A model generated the notes under the pieces. The model ran no database searches and was not told the origin of the DNA. It saw nothing but the letters and a program-made list of their open reading frames with translations. Made by a program: the position numbers and the translations under genes. From Clavaria fumosa (Eukaryota > Basidiomycota > Agaricomycetes > Agaricales > Clavariaceae), in assembly GCA_951802425.1 (NCBI GenBank), contig OX637802.1:2790001-2854000 (forward strand): DNA of 64,000 nucleotides, written 5' to 3'. Each line of letters starts with the position of its first letter. Positions within the stretch are counted from its first letter, which is position 1. Below, in pieces: positions 36,895-48,400 of this stretch.

Positions 36895-37645
36895 TCAAGA
36901 CCATCTACTGGCATTGGCATAATATAAACTTTTCCGCTTTTTCACTTTTTCACTTGCACAAGTCAAAAAGTCAAAAAGTTTATGCACAATTTGCTGATGC
37001 AAGGTGTTGGTGACAGAAATGTATGGATCGCCTTGGGTTGGGATCGTGCACAGTCGAATGTTGACGATGGCCAACGAGTTCGTGTTTTGCCGTGCGTAAT
37101 TGCCCCTTAGTGTCGTGGGCTTGATATGCCCAATGACACTTTTGATGGGCTCGCCATTGCGGTAGAGAGGCTGTAATTCAACATTCTGTGTCAATAAATT
37201 TGTGTTGATAAAGATCAGTACTTACATAGAAGGGCTCAGCTCGATTCTCTGAGCCTAAATGACAGCCCATGCAAAAAAATTTGATGTCAGGCTCTTTGAT
37301 GAGCTTGGAGCCTCTGGAAAGATCGAGGCATTTGCTGCACATGGCTCGCTCACAAAAATCGCAGTCCAAGAGATTTCCGCCATCGCCGCAGCTGCAGCAC
37401 CACTGCAAAAGGTCAGTACTATATTAGATGGAGTTAAGTAGTCTGACTTCATCATTTGGGGCTCTGTCACCTGTCTGTGTCCCTTGATCAGCTCGATCAA
37501 ATCGACAGAAGAGTCGAGGACTCACCCTAATTCCAATCAGTTGAGCGATAGGCTGCACATTTTGTTTGATGGCAGACGGGTGAAGGGTCACTCTCACACA
37601 TGGAGCACCAGTTGACCTGGATGCCAATTGTTTCGTTCTTGGCAT
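36895..37645 (-). CDS. PHD-type zinc-finger protein with a histone-H3-like N-terminus
   Basis: Probable chromatin reader or histone-tail mimic, 199 residues. Exons (minus): 37645-37526, 37482-37471, 37402-37226, 37185-36895; all phases are 0 and junctions are GT-AG. Residues 1-16 read MPRTKQLASRSTGAPC. Set against the H3 tail (ARTKQTARKSTGG), 8 of 13 positions match, keeping R2, T3, K4, Q5, A7, S10, T11 and G12; K9 is Arg. Residues 45-92 form four CxxC pairs (WCCSCGDGGN, DCDFC, MCSKC, FFCMGC), a PHD-like cross-brace with Cys in the usual His position. The C-terminal ~95 residues (GHIKPTTLRGNYARQN ... YANASRW) are unrecognised. PHD fingers commonly bind unmodified or K4-methylated H3 tails, so self-binding or competition with H3 is an inference to test. 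Confidence 0.8.
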
Positions 37646-38622
37646 TGTGACGGTTCAAGGTCAAAGTGCTTAGCCGCTCAGCCACTCGGTGGTCACGTGA
37701 CTTACACGTAGGAGCAGAATCTTGCCTTATAACAGGTATGAGAGTTTGACAAATTACAAGTAATTATTACAAGTCACATGAAAAAAGTATATGGTCAGGG
37801 CAGAAAGGATACTCAATGTGGCCGGCATTGAATATCCCCGCTACCCCTCCCCTACTACGACATGAATAACTACTTCTACATCGCACAAAAGACAAAAAAA
37901 GGACGACTTGTCAGTGGATGTTTGGTGTGAAGACCGGTGAGTCGGGATGTGTCGAAGACGTGATTGTGCTGGAGGGATAGTCAGTGTCAATGTCAGTAAA
38001 ATAGTAAATGGAAACACACGAAACACCCACATTCCCTGCTCCAGACAAGTGTCAGGTGCGAAGACCTGTGTGTCGGGTGTGAAGACTGGTGAGTCGGGAT
38101 GTGTCGAGGACGTGATTGTGCTGGAGGGATAGTCAGTGTCAATGTCAGTAAAACAGTAAATGGAAATGCACGAAACACCCACATTCCCTGCCCCAGACCA
38201 ACAAATACAAGTGTTGGGTGCGAAGACCCATGTGTCAAGACACGCTTTGCCAGAAGGATTGAGAGTGTCAATATGAGTAAAATGGGAAATGGAAACACAC
38301 CAAAGTGCCTGCGGCCCCAGATCTTCAAGACTGCCAAAGGTCTGTGGCATGTGCCGAGGTGCCCAGCCCTGCCCCAGATCATCAAGACCACTGAGGGTCT
38401 TGGGAGTGAGTGCACCGAGGCACTCACCCCCTGCCCCCAGATTGAAAAAGACCATCGAAAAAGACCACCGAGGGTCTTGGGAGTGAGCGCACCAAGGTGC
38501 TCACCCCCTGCCCCCAGATCGAAAAAGACCACCGAGGGTCTTGGGAGTGAGCGCACCAAGGCGCTCACTCCCTACCCCCAGACCAAAAGACTGCAAAAGA
38601 GATGTTTATGTATCTAAGGTAG
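37646..38622. repeat. Two families of short tandem repeats, GC-rich
   Basis: From about 37935 a unit near 152 bp (GAGTCGGGATGTGTCG ... AACACCCACATTCCCTG) occurs twice, with a third diverged partial copy to 38300. From 38320 to 38590 four units of about 62-77 bp run on, each ending in CCCCAGAT and holding GGGTCTTGGGAGTGAG plus a hairpin (GAGTGAGCGC, 7-nt loop, GCGCTCACTC). The open frames here are repeat artefacts. It lies between the PHD gene start and the nested inverted-repeat unit. Confidence 0.75.
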
Positions 38623-38670
38623 CCTTAGTAGACAAATGACTGTATGCATCCAGTCATTTGTCTACTAAGG
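38623..38670. repeat. Perfect 20-bp hairpin with 8-nt loop
   Basis: Arms 38623-38642 and 38651-38670 are exact reverse complements; the loop is TATGCATC. A further copy of the outer motif (GTCTACTAAGGCTAC) follows at 38676, giving overlapping inverted repeats. It could be the end of a small element or a cruciform; no coding role. Confidence 0.85.
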
Positions 38671-38803
38671 CCACCGTCTACTAAGGCTACATAAAAGATA
38701 AAATAAAATACGTATCTGTGAGTCAAGAGAGTTGACGAGTTTGAGGAAAGAAGACGGTAGTAGTGGTTAAGGAGAAAGAGATGAGCATCGAAGCGGTTGG
38801 AGT

Positions 38804-40998
38804 TGGAAATATTTTAAACGAATGATCACGTGACCGTTGGATCCCGCACAACATGGTCACATGGTCTGACTACGTTGCACGTGATATGGGGGCAATCCCT
38901 GCCAACACAGGGTTGTTTGTAAATGTTGTGACCTCCCACCACTGACCCAAAAGTTGCGACGAAGTTGCAGGCTTACACAGGCATTTTGAAGCTTAGTTTT
39001 AGTGAGACAAAATGATCACAGATTTAATTTGGGTAGATTGTCCAAGATGAAATTTCTAATTTCTCCCTCAATATTTAAATACGAGCACTGGTGGTGTAAT
39101 ATAAAATTATTATGATCTGGAAGTTACCATAAATGGATGCAGATATCTGTGTGCCATTTCCTGCATTCCTCAGCCACTTTTGAGCTTAGTTTTAGTGAGA
39201 GATATTGTTCCTATGTATGTTGTCCATATTCCCCAGCAATCAGAATATTTTTACAATTTTTATCTCACCAAATATATGCAATTTGGTATTGTACTCATCA
39301 TTTTCACCTTTCTGACCTCTCTATTGAGTTCCCTTGCTTGCAAGGGTTCTTACCGCCCCATAATTCGTGTTTACTATTAACCAACCTGCCACATAAGTAC
39401 ATACATTGCCAAACAAGACTGTGTGACATGTTGTGCATCCGATGTGACTCCATCTGCCATGCATATCTACCTTTCTTTATCCTGTTGACAAATGTCCCCA
39501 GTCTGGGGGTCAAGCCTCCCTAGCCAGTCATCCTCTGAACAAAGCCATCTGATGAGATATTTTGAATGGCTCATTGTTGAAATCTCACAGTAGTCATATT
39601 GTTGCATGACTGGAACTGTGCAAGAGTGCCACATATAAGTTGAAGAGGCTTAGGGTCCCAGAAGGTGGAGTACCAAAGTTGATGATAATGTGTGGGATTG
39701 TTTAACCTTGTGCTCAATAATCTGTGAATGCATATGCTGCTGTTAGTGGATGCTGCACCACTTGACAAACTGTTGTATTCCCAACTGCAACCCCAATCCT
39801 GTAACTTGTTGATGCTGCCTCAATCAGAATGACAGATTCTCCTAGCCCATCCAGCTGTGATGCTTGTGTTTGCTTGAGTTTGACCAGAATATATGCTGGA
39901 AGGTATTTCAATTGGATGATAGACTCATTGCAGAATGGAGGCTCTTCAGGGGAGAATGATGTCTGTGATTTCCCCTTGGGCACCATTGACAATGTCCAGG
40001 TCTGTTGCTAAGTTCTCTGTACCATGATTTTCATCCCTACAGTGATTTTGACTTGCATGAGGAGACCTTTCAGCTTTTGGCCACCTTCTCCTCTTCTACA
40101 ATGAACTGTGAGCCCATATTGCTCAGCCCAGGGGTGGATGTCCACCACTCATATCCTCTGCTGTGCAAATGAGAAGCTGCTGCACAGATTTGCTGCACCA
40201 TTTTCAGATGGCCACTTCAATCCATAGCTTCTACACTGCATGTCATGTTGTCACCAGCATAGCATCACTCCAGGGTTCTGCCTAAAAGTCTGTGACTGGT
40301 GAATTGGGATCCCCAATTACCAGAGTCAGTAGCATTTGGAGCTGATGATCCTGAACATTGCCATAGTGCAAATGGGCCAGAAATTCTCTCCATGTCTGAT
40401 CTGTGACATGCATCTGCTATTTAAGAATGACCACCTTGCTAAATTCCTCATATATGGAATGTCCCAGTTGAGTTTCTGGTGAGTCCTTTGCAAGGTGCTT
40501 TTATACCTTTGTTCTCCAAGTCCTATCATTAAGCTGTCTCTTGTTCCTACTTGTAGCATAGCACATTTTTTAATGAACTCTATGTGATCTGTGATGTGGT
40601 GCAAGCAAGGGTTCAGCCGACTGTCAGTCGGCACTTCCTAGTTTGGAAATTCATTCTAATGAGATAAAACAATTCTAGAATTATTTTAAACAGATTGTCC
40701 AAGGCAGAAATTTTAATTTTGACCTTAATAATTTTATATTACACCACCAGTGCTTGTATTTAAATATTGAGGGAGAAATTAGAGATTTCGTCTCGGACAA
40801 TCTACTCAAATTAAATCTGTGATCATTTTGTCTCACTAAAACTAAGCTTCAAAATGCCTGTGTAAGCCTGCAACTTTGTTGCAAACAACCCCGTGTTGGC
40901 AGGGATTGCCCCCATATCATGTGCAATGTGGTCAGACCATGTGACTGTGTCGCGCGGGGATCCAACGGTCACGTGATTGTTCGTTTAAAATATTTCCA
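38804..40998. mobile_element. Nested inverted-repeat unit (~2.2 kb) in the giant element
   Basis: Left arm 38804-39112 and right arm 40727-40998 are inverted copies with near identity (shared: GGAAATATTTTAAACGAA, ATCACGTGACCGTTGGATCC, GGGGGCAATCCCTGCCAACAC, GCTTAGTTTTAGTGAGAC). The left arm has about 40 extra bases. The spacer is AT-rich and holds a decayed helicase. No target duplication could be identified at the outer ends, so whether it moved as a transposon is unproven. Confidence 0.6.
39571..39992 (-). pseudogene. Decayed Pif1-like helicase C-terminal fragment
   Basis: The minus strand reads LPAYILVKLKQTQASQLDG, then QHPLTAAYAFTDY, stop, AQG, stop, TIPHIIINFGTPPSGTLS and LFNLYVALLHSS. 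This is the C-terminal pattern of Pif1-like helicases that are common next to fungal transposons (AYAFTDY-x-AQGQTIP and NLYVALSR). The stops replace Arg and Gln codons (TGA for CGA, TAA for CAA), i.e. C-to-T changes. Upstream minus-strand sequence to about 40640 is open in pieces but unrecognised. Confidence 0.6.
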
Positions 40999-41040
40999 CT
41001 GCTCTGCCTCCTGCCTCCCTGCCTTAAAGCTAAGTCAGGC

Positions 41041-43686
41041 ATGCCTTGGGCTATCGATCTCTATATTCCTATCCTAGAAAATGCCTTCCCAATGTGGCTT
41101 GCCACAAAGGGTAAGGAGCGGTCAGATCGCATCAGAACTACTGTGCAGCAGTTGCGGGAGGCTCATCAGCAACGGGTTTCCAAGGGAAAATGGCTGCCTG
41201 AGCTGCCTCTGGATCTCTCAAAGGTAAATTGACAAGTAATTACATTTTTTTGGACTAAAAACTCAGTAGGCTGTTCAAACATGGTTCAAAAATGCAAGAG
41301 CCAAACGAGTATCAGGGGGTCACCCAATGTCTCACAGTCGATATGATGCTGATGATGGAAATGGCCAAGGTGATGGCAACAATGGGAGTGATGATGATGT
41401 TGAGGGGGAAGATAAGAATAATGAGAGGTTGGTGTGGGGGCGTAAATGGAACCTGAGACGAGTAGTTGGACGAGTTTATCAAGAGGAAGTGCAGCAGGAA
41501 GTAACGAGGTTGGTCAAGGAGGGCCGGACACCATTTGCAGCATATCAGCCAGCACTCACGAAAGTGTTGAATGGCCTTTCCGAAGCGGACAGGAAACAAT
41601 GTACGGACCAAGCACATGCTTGGAATTCAGGTGCATGGCCTCACGATCTGCAGAGGGAGTGAGTATTTTATATCTGTGACATTCTCCCCTTCTCATTCCT
41701 GTTTAGGATGGCCGAGAAAGACTTATATAAAGTTGTCACACAATTCATGGACGATGTGTACCACAAGATGGGGGTACATGTCTTCATGCTCACGTCATTT
41801 GAGGATGAGGAGGGTCAGGCAATTTGCTCAAAGTAATTTTTGCTTTGTCTGCTGTCTCTCCATGCTAATCTATGTCTAAGGTTCGAAATGAGCAACAAAG
41901 GGCAAAAATTCACCAAGGCATGTGTGGATTGGAAAACTGGGAAAATTTGGCCCAGCTGGTGCAGATACAATGCGTCTTTGGGAAATAGTAAGTAGTTTAT
42001 TTCACTAAGTTGTCTGGTATTAATTATCATCCAGATAATTATCAAGAAGATGACAGATCTTGGGGGAAGCTGAACTACGACGATGCTGGCTACCCCCTCC
42101 TTGGGAAACTCCCACTTGACATCTCACTTCCTTCTTTGAAGGACGTGATTCATGAATTTGTGAAGGCTGTCTACTGTAAGATTTTTTTCTCACTTCTGAA
42201 TCATGACTTATATCATTTTCAGTGGTTCAAAAGCAAACTGCACTTGTTCCATGGAAAAGAATTGCTGCCAGTCCTGAAGAATTTGTAAAGGATGGCATTC
42301 CGCCAGACAGCCACCTTCAAGATCCTTCATACATGCCCAAGACTGAGGCAATTGCCTTGTATTCTTACTGGTACACGAAACAGCAGCAAGGCCTGAGGCC
42401 TTTGACATTCATCAGGTTGGGTATGGATTCAGATGTGGGAAACAAAGTGTTAGATGATGGTCCAGATGCCGCTGACAAGGACGCAGAGCCGGAGGCAAAG
42501 AGGACAGACGCGCTGTCTGAGAGAGCACTGACAGTTGACAAGGGCAAGAAAGTAGTTGGATTCGAGCCTGCCCCAGGCTCTCCAGCAACAGCCGTCAACC
42601 GTCTTGCATACCTGAAGAAACTAACAAATCAACAAGACTACGTCCATGCACTCAAGCTTCTCCAATATGCGGTATGTTTATTTGTCTTTTGAGGGTCAGT
42701 ATCTGAGTCTGTGGCAGCGTCCAGGAACCACCAGCCGTCTCATCCCAGCAACCTTCGCCTGCTGGACATTTGACAACAAATGGCTACCAAAGGAATTTTT
42801 CTCTTCAGACCTTGAACATCTGGACAGTGCTGTTGCCTTTTCTGATTGGATCAGAGCATCGTCTTGGAGAGGCTCTTTGCCAAACTCAGTGGCACCACCT
42901 GGGTTCATCAAAAGGATATTGCTCGGCCTAGGACTCGGACTCAAACAATTCAGTGAAATCCTTTTCACTGAGCCTGACTCTATTGCGCCAAATACACCAG
43001 GATATTGTCTCAATGCTGAGCTTCCACTGTGGGATGCAATGACCCAAGCTGCTGCTTACTTGTCTGCTTGTGTTAAAACGTAAGAATTTATTTGTTCTGT
43101 CTCTTTTAAGTCTAAATGAAAATTTAGACTGGAAGCCAATGCATTGCAAACCTCTCAGGGTGTTATGTGGACTCTGAAGCCTCGACCATTTAAGCTCAGC
43201 AGCCTTCCATCTTTGATCCAACGGGCATCACAGGATATGGGTCTGGGTCACCATGACATACAAAGCCTTGGCAATGATTGGTATGCGTTATGTGAGGCAT
43301 GGATTGCCGCTGAGACAGCTTTGGGGAGCCTTGGAGGGACTCCATTAAAATTGGAGAATCGACAGGTTGCAGTTCCTGAATCACTCAGGAACTGGAGTCA
43401 AGCACGCCAAGCTCGTAACTGGGATGACACACAAGACTTTTCGGGGATTGCAGACGACATGGCCAACTGGTGGCAACAAATAATGCCACATGGAGTTCTG
43501 CGCGATGCAGATGCACTCATCCTGACTGACTGGTGTGGGGCAGGGCTCGCAGGTATTGCGATGGTTATGGTAGGAATGAAGACGTGGGGATTGACACTGA
43601 AAGACGACGACAAGGTCGACTGGACCACAATGGTACAAGAAATTTCAGCTGTTTTCAAACTGATTCCATTGGCTCGAGGTCTGTGA
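41041..43686 (+). CDS. Unknown element-borne protein with homeodomain-helix-like motif
   Basis: Not recognised as a named family; it resembles uncharacterised proteins of mushroom genomes. Start MPWAIDLYIPILENAF at 41041; stop TGA 43684-43686. About ten exons: 41041-41223, from 41273 (AVQTWFKNARAKR), the acidic segment near 41340-41410, 41420-41660, 41707-41830, 41880-41990, 42040-42176, 42220-42672, 42721-43082 and 43129-43686; exact edges are uncertain. The motif QTWFKNARAKR resembles recognition helix 3 of homeodomains (W-F-x-N-x-R), and basic/helical sequence precedes it. The middle has FMDDVYHKMGVHVFMLTSF and the C-terminal third is Trp-rich. The frame is open throughout. Role in DNA binding is inference only. 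Confidence 0.62.
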
Positions 43687-43899
43687 GTCTATCTCAAATA
43701 ATTGTGATTACAACTATTAACAAAGCACAGAAATAAATCACTAAGGAGAGGAAGAGACCAAGGAAAAGAGGCAGTGATAGGTGCAAAAAGAGTCAAAGTG
43801 GGAACTGCGACTTGAAATATGCTACTTATCAATGAAGTACATGGAAATATTGTGGACAGTAACCACGTACATAAAGTGAATTACATGACAATTGCCAGA

Positions 43900-45106
43900 G
43901 ATGCAAAATATCCTATTTAATGTGGTGGCCTTGATTCAAACCAGTCAAGGATATCCTATTTAATTTGGTGGCCTGGATTCAAACCAGTCAAGGATATCCT
44001 ATTTAATGTGGTGGCCTTGATTCAAACCAGTCAAGGATATCCTATTTAATTTGGTGGCCTGGATTCAAACCAGTCAAGGATATCCTATTTAATTTGTTGG
44101 CTTGGATTCAAACTAGTTAAGGATATCCTATTTAATTTGGTGGCTTCAATTCAAACCAGTCAAGGATATCCTATTTATTTTGGTGGCTTGGATTCAAACC
44201 AGTCAAGGATATCCTATTTAATTTGTTGGCTTGGATTCAAACTAGTTAAGGATATCCTATTTAATTTGGTGGCTTCAATTCAAACCAGCCAAGGATATCC
44301 TATTTAATTTGGTGGCTTCAATTCAAACCAGCCAAGGATATCCTATTTAATTTGGTGGCCTGGATTCAAACCAGTCAAGGATATCCTGTTTAATTTGTTG
44401 GCTTGGATTCAAACTAGTTAAGGATATCCTATTTAATTTGGTGGCTTCAATTCAAACCAGTCAAGGATATCCTATTTAATTTGGTGGCTTCAATTCAAAC
44501 CAGTCAAGGATATCCTATTTAATTTGGTGGCTTGGATTCAAACCAGTCAAGGATATCCTATTTAATTTGATGGATTGGATTCAAACCAGTCAAGGATATC
44601 CTATTTAATTTGGTGGATTGGATTCAAACCAGTCAAGGATATCCCATTTAATTTGTTGGCTTGGATTCAAACTAGTTAAGGATATCCTATTCTATGATTC
44701 AAACCTGTCAAGGATATCCTATTTAATATGGTATCCCTGATTCAATCCAATCAAGGATATTCCATTTAATTTGGTGGCCTGGATTTTCTTCAGTCATGGA
44801 TATCCTATTTATTATGGTTGCTTGGATTCAATCCAGTTAAGGATATCCTATTTCATTTGGTAGCCTGGATTCAAACCAGTCAAGGATATCCTATTTAATG
44901 TGGTAGTCTCGATTCAATCCAATTAAGCATATCCTATTCTATGATTCAAACCTGTCAAGGATATCCTATTTAATATGGTATCCCTGATTCAATCCAATCA
45001 AGGATATTCCATTTAATTTGGTGGCCTGGATTTTCTTCAGTCATGGATATCCTATTTATTATGGTTGCTTGGATTCAATCCAGTTAAGGATATCCTATTT
45101 AATTTG
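43900..45106 (+). repeat. Right subterminal satellite array, ~43-bp units
   Basis: About 28 units built on AAGGATATCCTATTTAATTT, GGTGGC and GATTCAAACCAGTC: the reverse complement of the left array family. From 44690 a higher-order repeat of about 246 bp is visible (a truncated unit TATTCTATGATTC recurs near 44936, followed by the same series of variant units). Confidence 0.9.
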
Positions 45107-45351
45107 GTGGCCTGGATTCAATCCAGTCACGGATACCCTATCCAATTTTGCTGGACCTGAGGTTATCCGGTCAAGAATATCCTATTTAATTCGCTGAATC
45201 CATGGTTATCCTGGCGAGGATATCCTCCACTGGCCACATATATTACTAGAAGATCAGATATCTCCAGTGGAATCCGGTACCCTGTTATATACAGGGGATT
45301 TGCAGTGTCCGGTATCCCGTTGTATACTAGAATATCCGACTGAACTATGTG
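45107..45351 (-). repeat. Right terminal inverted repeat of the 20.8-kb element
   Basis: Reverse complement of 24519-24763 with about 10% differences; ends in CTATGTG directly before the 7-bp target duplicate AAAACGG. Confidence 0.9.
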
Positions 45352-45434
45352 AAAACGGCAGGCGTCAGAGAGGGTGTGAGCCGTACCAAGAAGGGGCAGG
45401 GGGCCTATTCGCATCACTCCCACTCGGCGAGACG

Positions 45435-48400
45435 CTACTCTTTGACGCCTAAGGCCCTCCAGAATTTCTCAAAAGCATCGCGGGGGAGTGGTTTTGTGAG
45501 TATGTCGGCCAGCATGTGGTGGGTGGGGCAAAAGCGTAAGTTGACCTTGTCAGATGCGACGCATTCACGAACAAAATGGTGTCGTATGTCAATATGCTTG
45601 GTGTGAGAGTGGGCAACAGGGTGATGGGAGAGCGCTATGCAGCCTTGATTATCGGCGCGAATCAAGGTCGCAGTCGTCTGGGGGAATCCTAGGTCAGCCA
45701 GCAACATTCGGAGCCAAATGGCCTCCTTTGTCGTGTTCACCAACGCCATATACTCAGCCTTGACGGTGGAGAGTGCGACCATGGGTTGTTTTTTCGATGA
45801 CCAAGACACCGTACCACCTGCGATGTCGAAGACGAATCCGGCGATGGAGCGGCGGTTGTCGGTGTCCTGAGCCCAATCGGAGTCGGCCCACCCGATGATA
45901 TCTGCGCCGTCGTTTTTACCACCCAAGGTAAGCCCGTAGCCAGCAGTACCCTTGAGATATCGAAGGATTCGTTTGAGGGCGGTGAGGTGTGGTTTACCGG
46001 GGTTGCTGCCAAACTGTGCGCACACGCCGGTTGCGTACTGGATGTCGGGACGAGTGTGGGTAGCGTGAAGGATTCCACCTAAGCACTCCAGGTACCGGAA
46101 GCCCGCAGCGAACTCATCGTACGATTTTCGTTCTTCTGGGTTAGACGGACAATAGGCGATGGTGAGTCAGTCCTTGACGACCGCGGGTGTTGCGACAGGC
46201 GTGGAACCCTCCATGCCATGGCGTGAGAGGAGTACCTGGATGTAAGCGGTCTGGTCCAATCGGATCGTTCGAGCCACGCAGTTACGTTGGATCCGAATAC
46301 CCAGGATATGTTTCAACTCTCCCAAATCAGTAATATGAAACACTTTCCCTAGCTCCATTTTGAACCAAATCACCCCTTGTGCCTGCAGTGCTGCGACGGC
46401 CATATCATCGACATAGACCAGGACTACCACCTCCGTCTCTCCGTGCTTCGTATAAAGACAATCATCAGCAGAACTGCTTGCAAAACCGAGTTTTTTCATC
46501 GCTCCGTCCAACTTCAGTTTCCACTGTCGCCCGGCCTGCTTGAGACCGTAGAGCGGCCTCTTCAGCCTCCAAAAGCGCTGGTCGCCATCGGTACGTACGC
46601 CGTCGGGTGGTGTCACATACAGTTCCTCACCCAAATCTCCCTGTAGATATGCACCGACGACGTCGACTTGATGGAGCTCCCAATCTTCTCTTGCTGCCAT
46701 AGCTAGGAGGGTGCGGAGTGTCGTGAGTCGTGCAACAGATGAGAACGTAAACTCAAAATCCTGGCCGGGGATTTGTGAGTACCCTCTTGCAACTATTCTT
46801 GCTTTGTGTCTGATAACGTTTCCATCCCCATCGCACTTCGTTCGAAAGACGATACGACTGCCAATGGGTTTTCGCCCGTCTGGTATGCGTGATACCCACT
46901 CGAAGGTCCCAGACGACCGCAACTGCTCCAGTTCCGTTGCTACTGCTTTCTCCCACTGTTTCGAATGCCCGGATCGCATGGCCTCGCGATAGGTGAGTGG
47001 ATCCTCGGAGGTAACGATGAGTGCGCTGTGGGGGGTGGCTGACTGATTTATCGCAGTGTCGACCTCATCCTCCGTCGCCGCGACACCGTACCTCGCAGGC
47101 GCTCTCCGTGTCCTCGATGGACGTTCCTGGGTGGTGGGGGAGTCAAGGGCGTTGACGTTACCTGGTCCAAGGTCAGAAATCGCCCTCTCTGCCATTGATC
47201 TATCATCTGCTGACTCCACCTCGTCTTCTCCATCATTCACAGGATCACTAGCTGGCCCGGCCTCAATCAAAGGGGCTGTAGTAGGGGTCGGTACACTGCT
47301 GGCGGAGCCGTCGATCTCTACCAGGTCCGATGCGATGTCGTCCTCGATAAAATGAACGTTGCGGGAGGTAACCAGAGCTCGGGTCTTGATGTCCTCGAGT
47401 CGGTAGCCTTTGGTTTCGTCAGCCCACCAGCCTACTAGTAGTAAGCGACACTTGACTGCGGTGGGCTCCAGCTTACCTCCACGGACCTTTTTAGGGATAT
47501 TTGCATATGCGACGGATCCGAAAACTCGCAGGTGCGACACGTCCAGCTTCTGACCTGTCCAAGCCTCATAGGGGACGATGTTGGGGAGAGCAGACGTAGG
47601 TGAAAGGTTGCGAATATGGACAGCGTACATCAGGGCCTCGCCCCAATACCGTGAGTCCATTTTGCTTGAATGAAGCATACATCTCACCATCTCAAAACAG
47701 GTGGCAATAGTGCACTCGGCAATACCGTTCTGTTCGGGCATATATGGAGTCGTCGTCTTGTGCACGATTCCGTTACGTCTGCAGAGCTCATCAATGGTAG
47801 GGTTGACAAACTCCCTGCCGTTGTCGGTACGTATCTTCTTCGTCTTCACCCCTGACTGCCGCTCAAGAAGTGCGATGACCTCTTTTAGAGCTGTTGCCGC
47901 CTCTGCTTTGTTTCCATCAAGTGGCATACAGTATACCTCGAACTGGCTTCGACAACGATGAGGGCGTAGCGCATGCCGGACCAAGACGCGATGGCCATTG
48001 GTCCCGTGAGGTCCGCGGTGAGTAAACCCATTCATTCGTACTTTGTCTTGCTGACCCCTGGGAGTGGTAGTCTGTGTGACTTGCCAAGAGCGCATCCCTC
48101 GCAAACGTGGTCGTACTCCTTCGGGTCTAACAGGGTGAGTCCGTTAACCATTCCCTTTCATGCAAGCTGTCTGATAGCATTGTGGTGAAGGTGACCAAAT
48201 CGTCGGTGCCACAAACATAGGTTCCCACTCGTGACAGCGTAGGCCACGGTGCTGGCATCGAGCTTGACATTCAGGTGGTACAGGCCCGCCTCGAGCCTCG
48301 CAGAGAGCAGGTCCTCGCCACTAGAGGCAACGGAGATGCCCTCGGGGGTACTTTGGTACGTTGTGCCACCCATTTGGAGAGCACCAAGACTGACCAAGTT

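Larger units (their letters stand above)
24519..45351. mobile_element. Giant 20.8-kb DNA transposon carrying KDZ and Plavaka transposases
   Basis: Ends CACATAG...CTATGTG with about 245-bp terminal inverted repeats (24519-24763, 45107-45351), then inverted 43-bp satellite arrays. Target duplication AAAATGG/AAAACGG (24512-24518, 45352-45358); the intact LTR elsewhere in the window reads AAAACGG once, proving insertion. Inside are six recognisable genes on both strands, a nested inverted-repeat unit and tandem repeats. Which transposase moves the element is unclear: KDZ and Plavaka (CMC-like) genes are both present, each nearly or fully intact, and either could be a passenger. Confidence 0.9.

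Noticed and set aside
41327..41410. GAT-rich acidic stretch as a stand-alone microsatellite
   Set aside because: It lies in frame inside the unknown element gene as an Asp/Gly/Asn-rich linker.
24519..45351. A TET/JBP dioxygenase gene, known to travel with fungal KDZ elements
   Set aside because: I looked for the HxD...H iron-binding and following Arg motifs in all cargo genes and found none.
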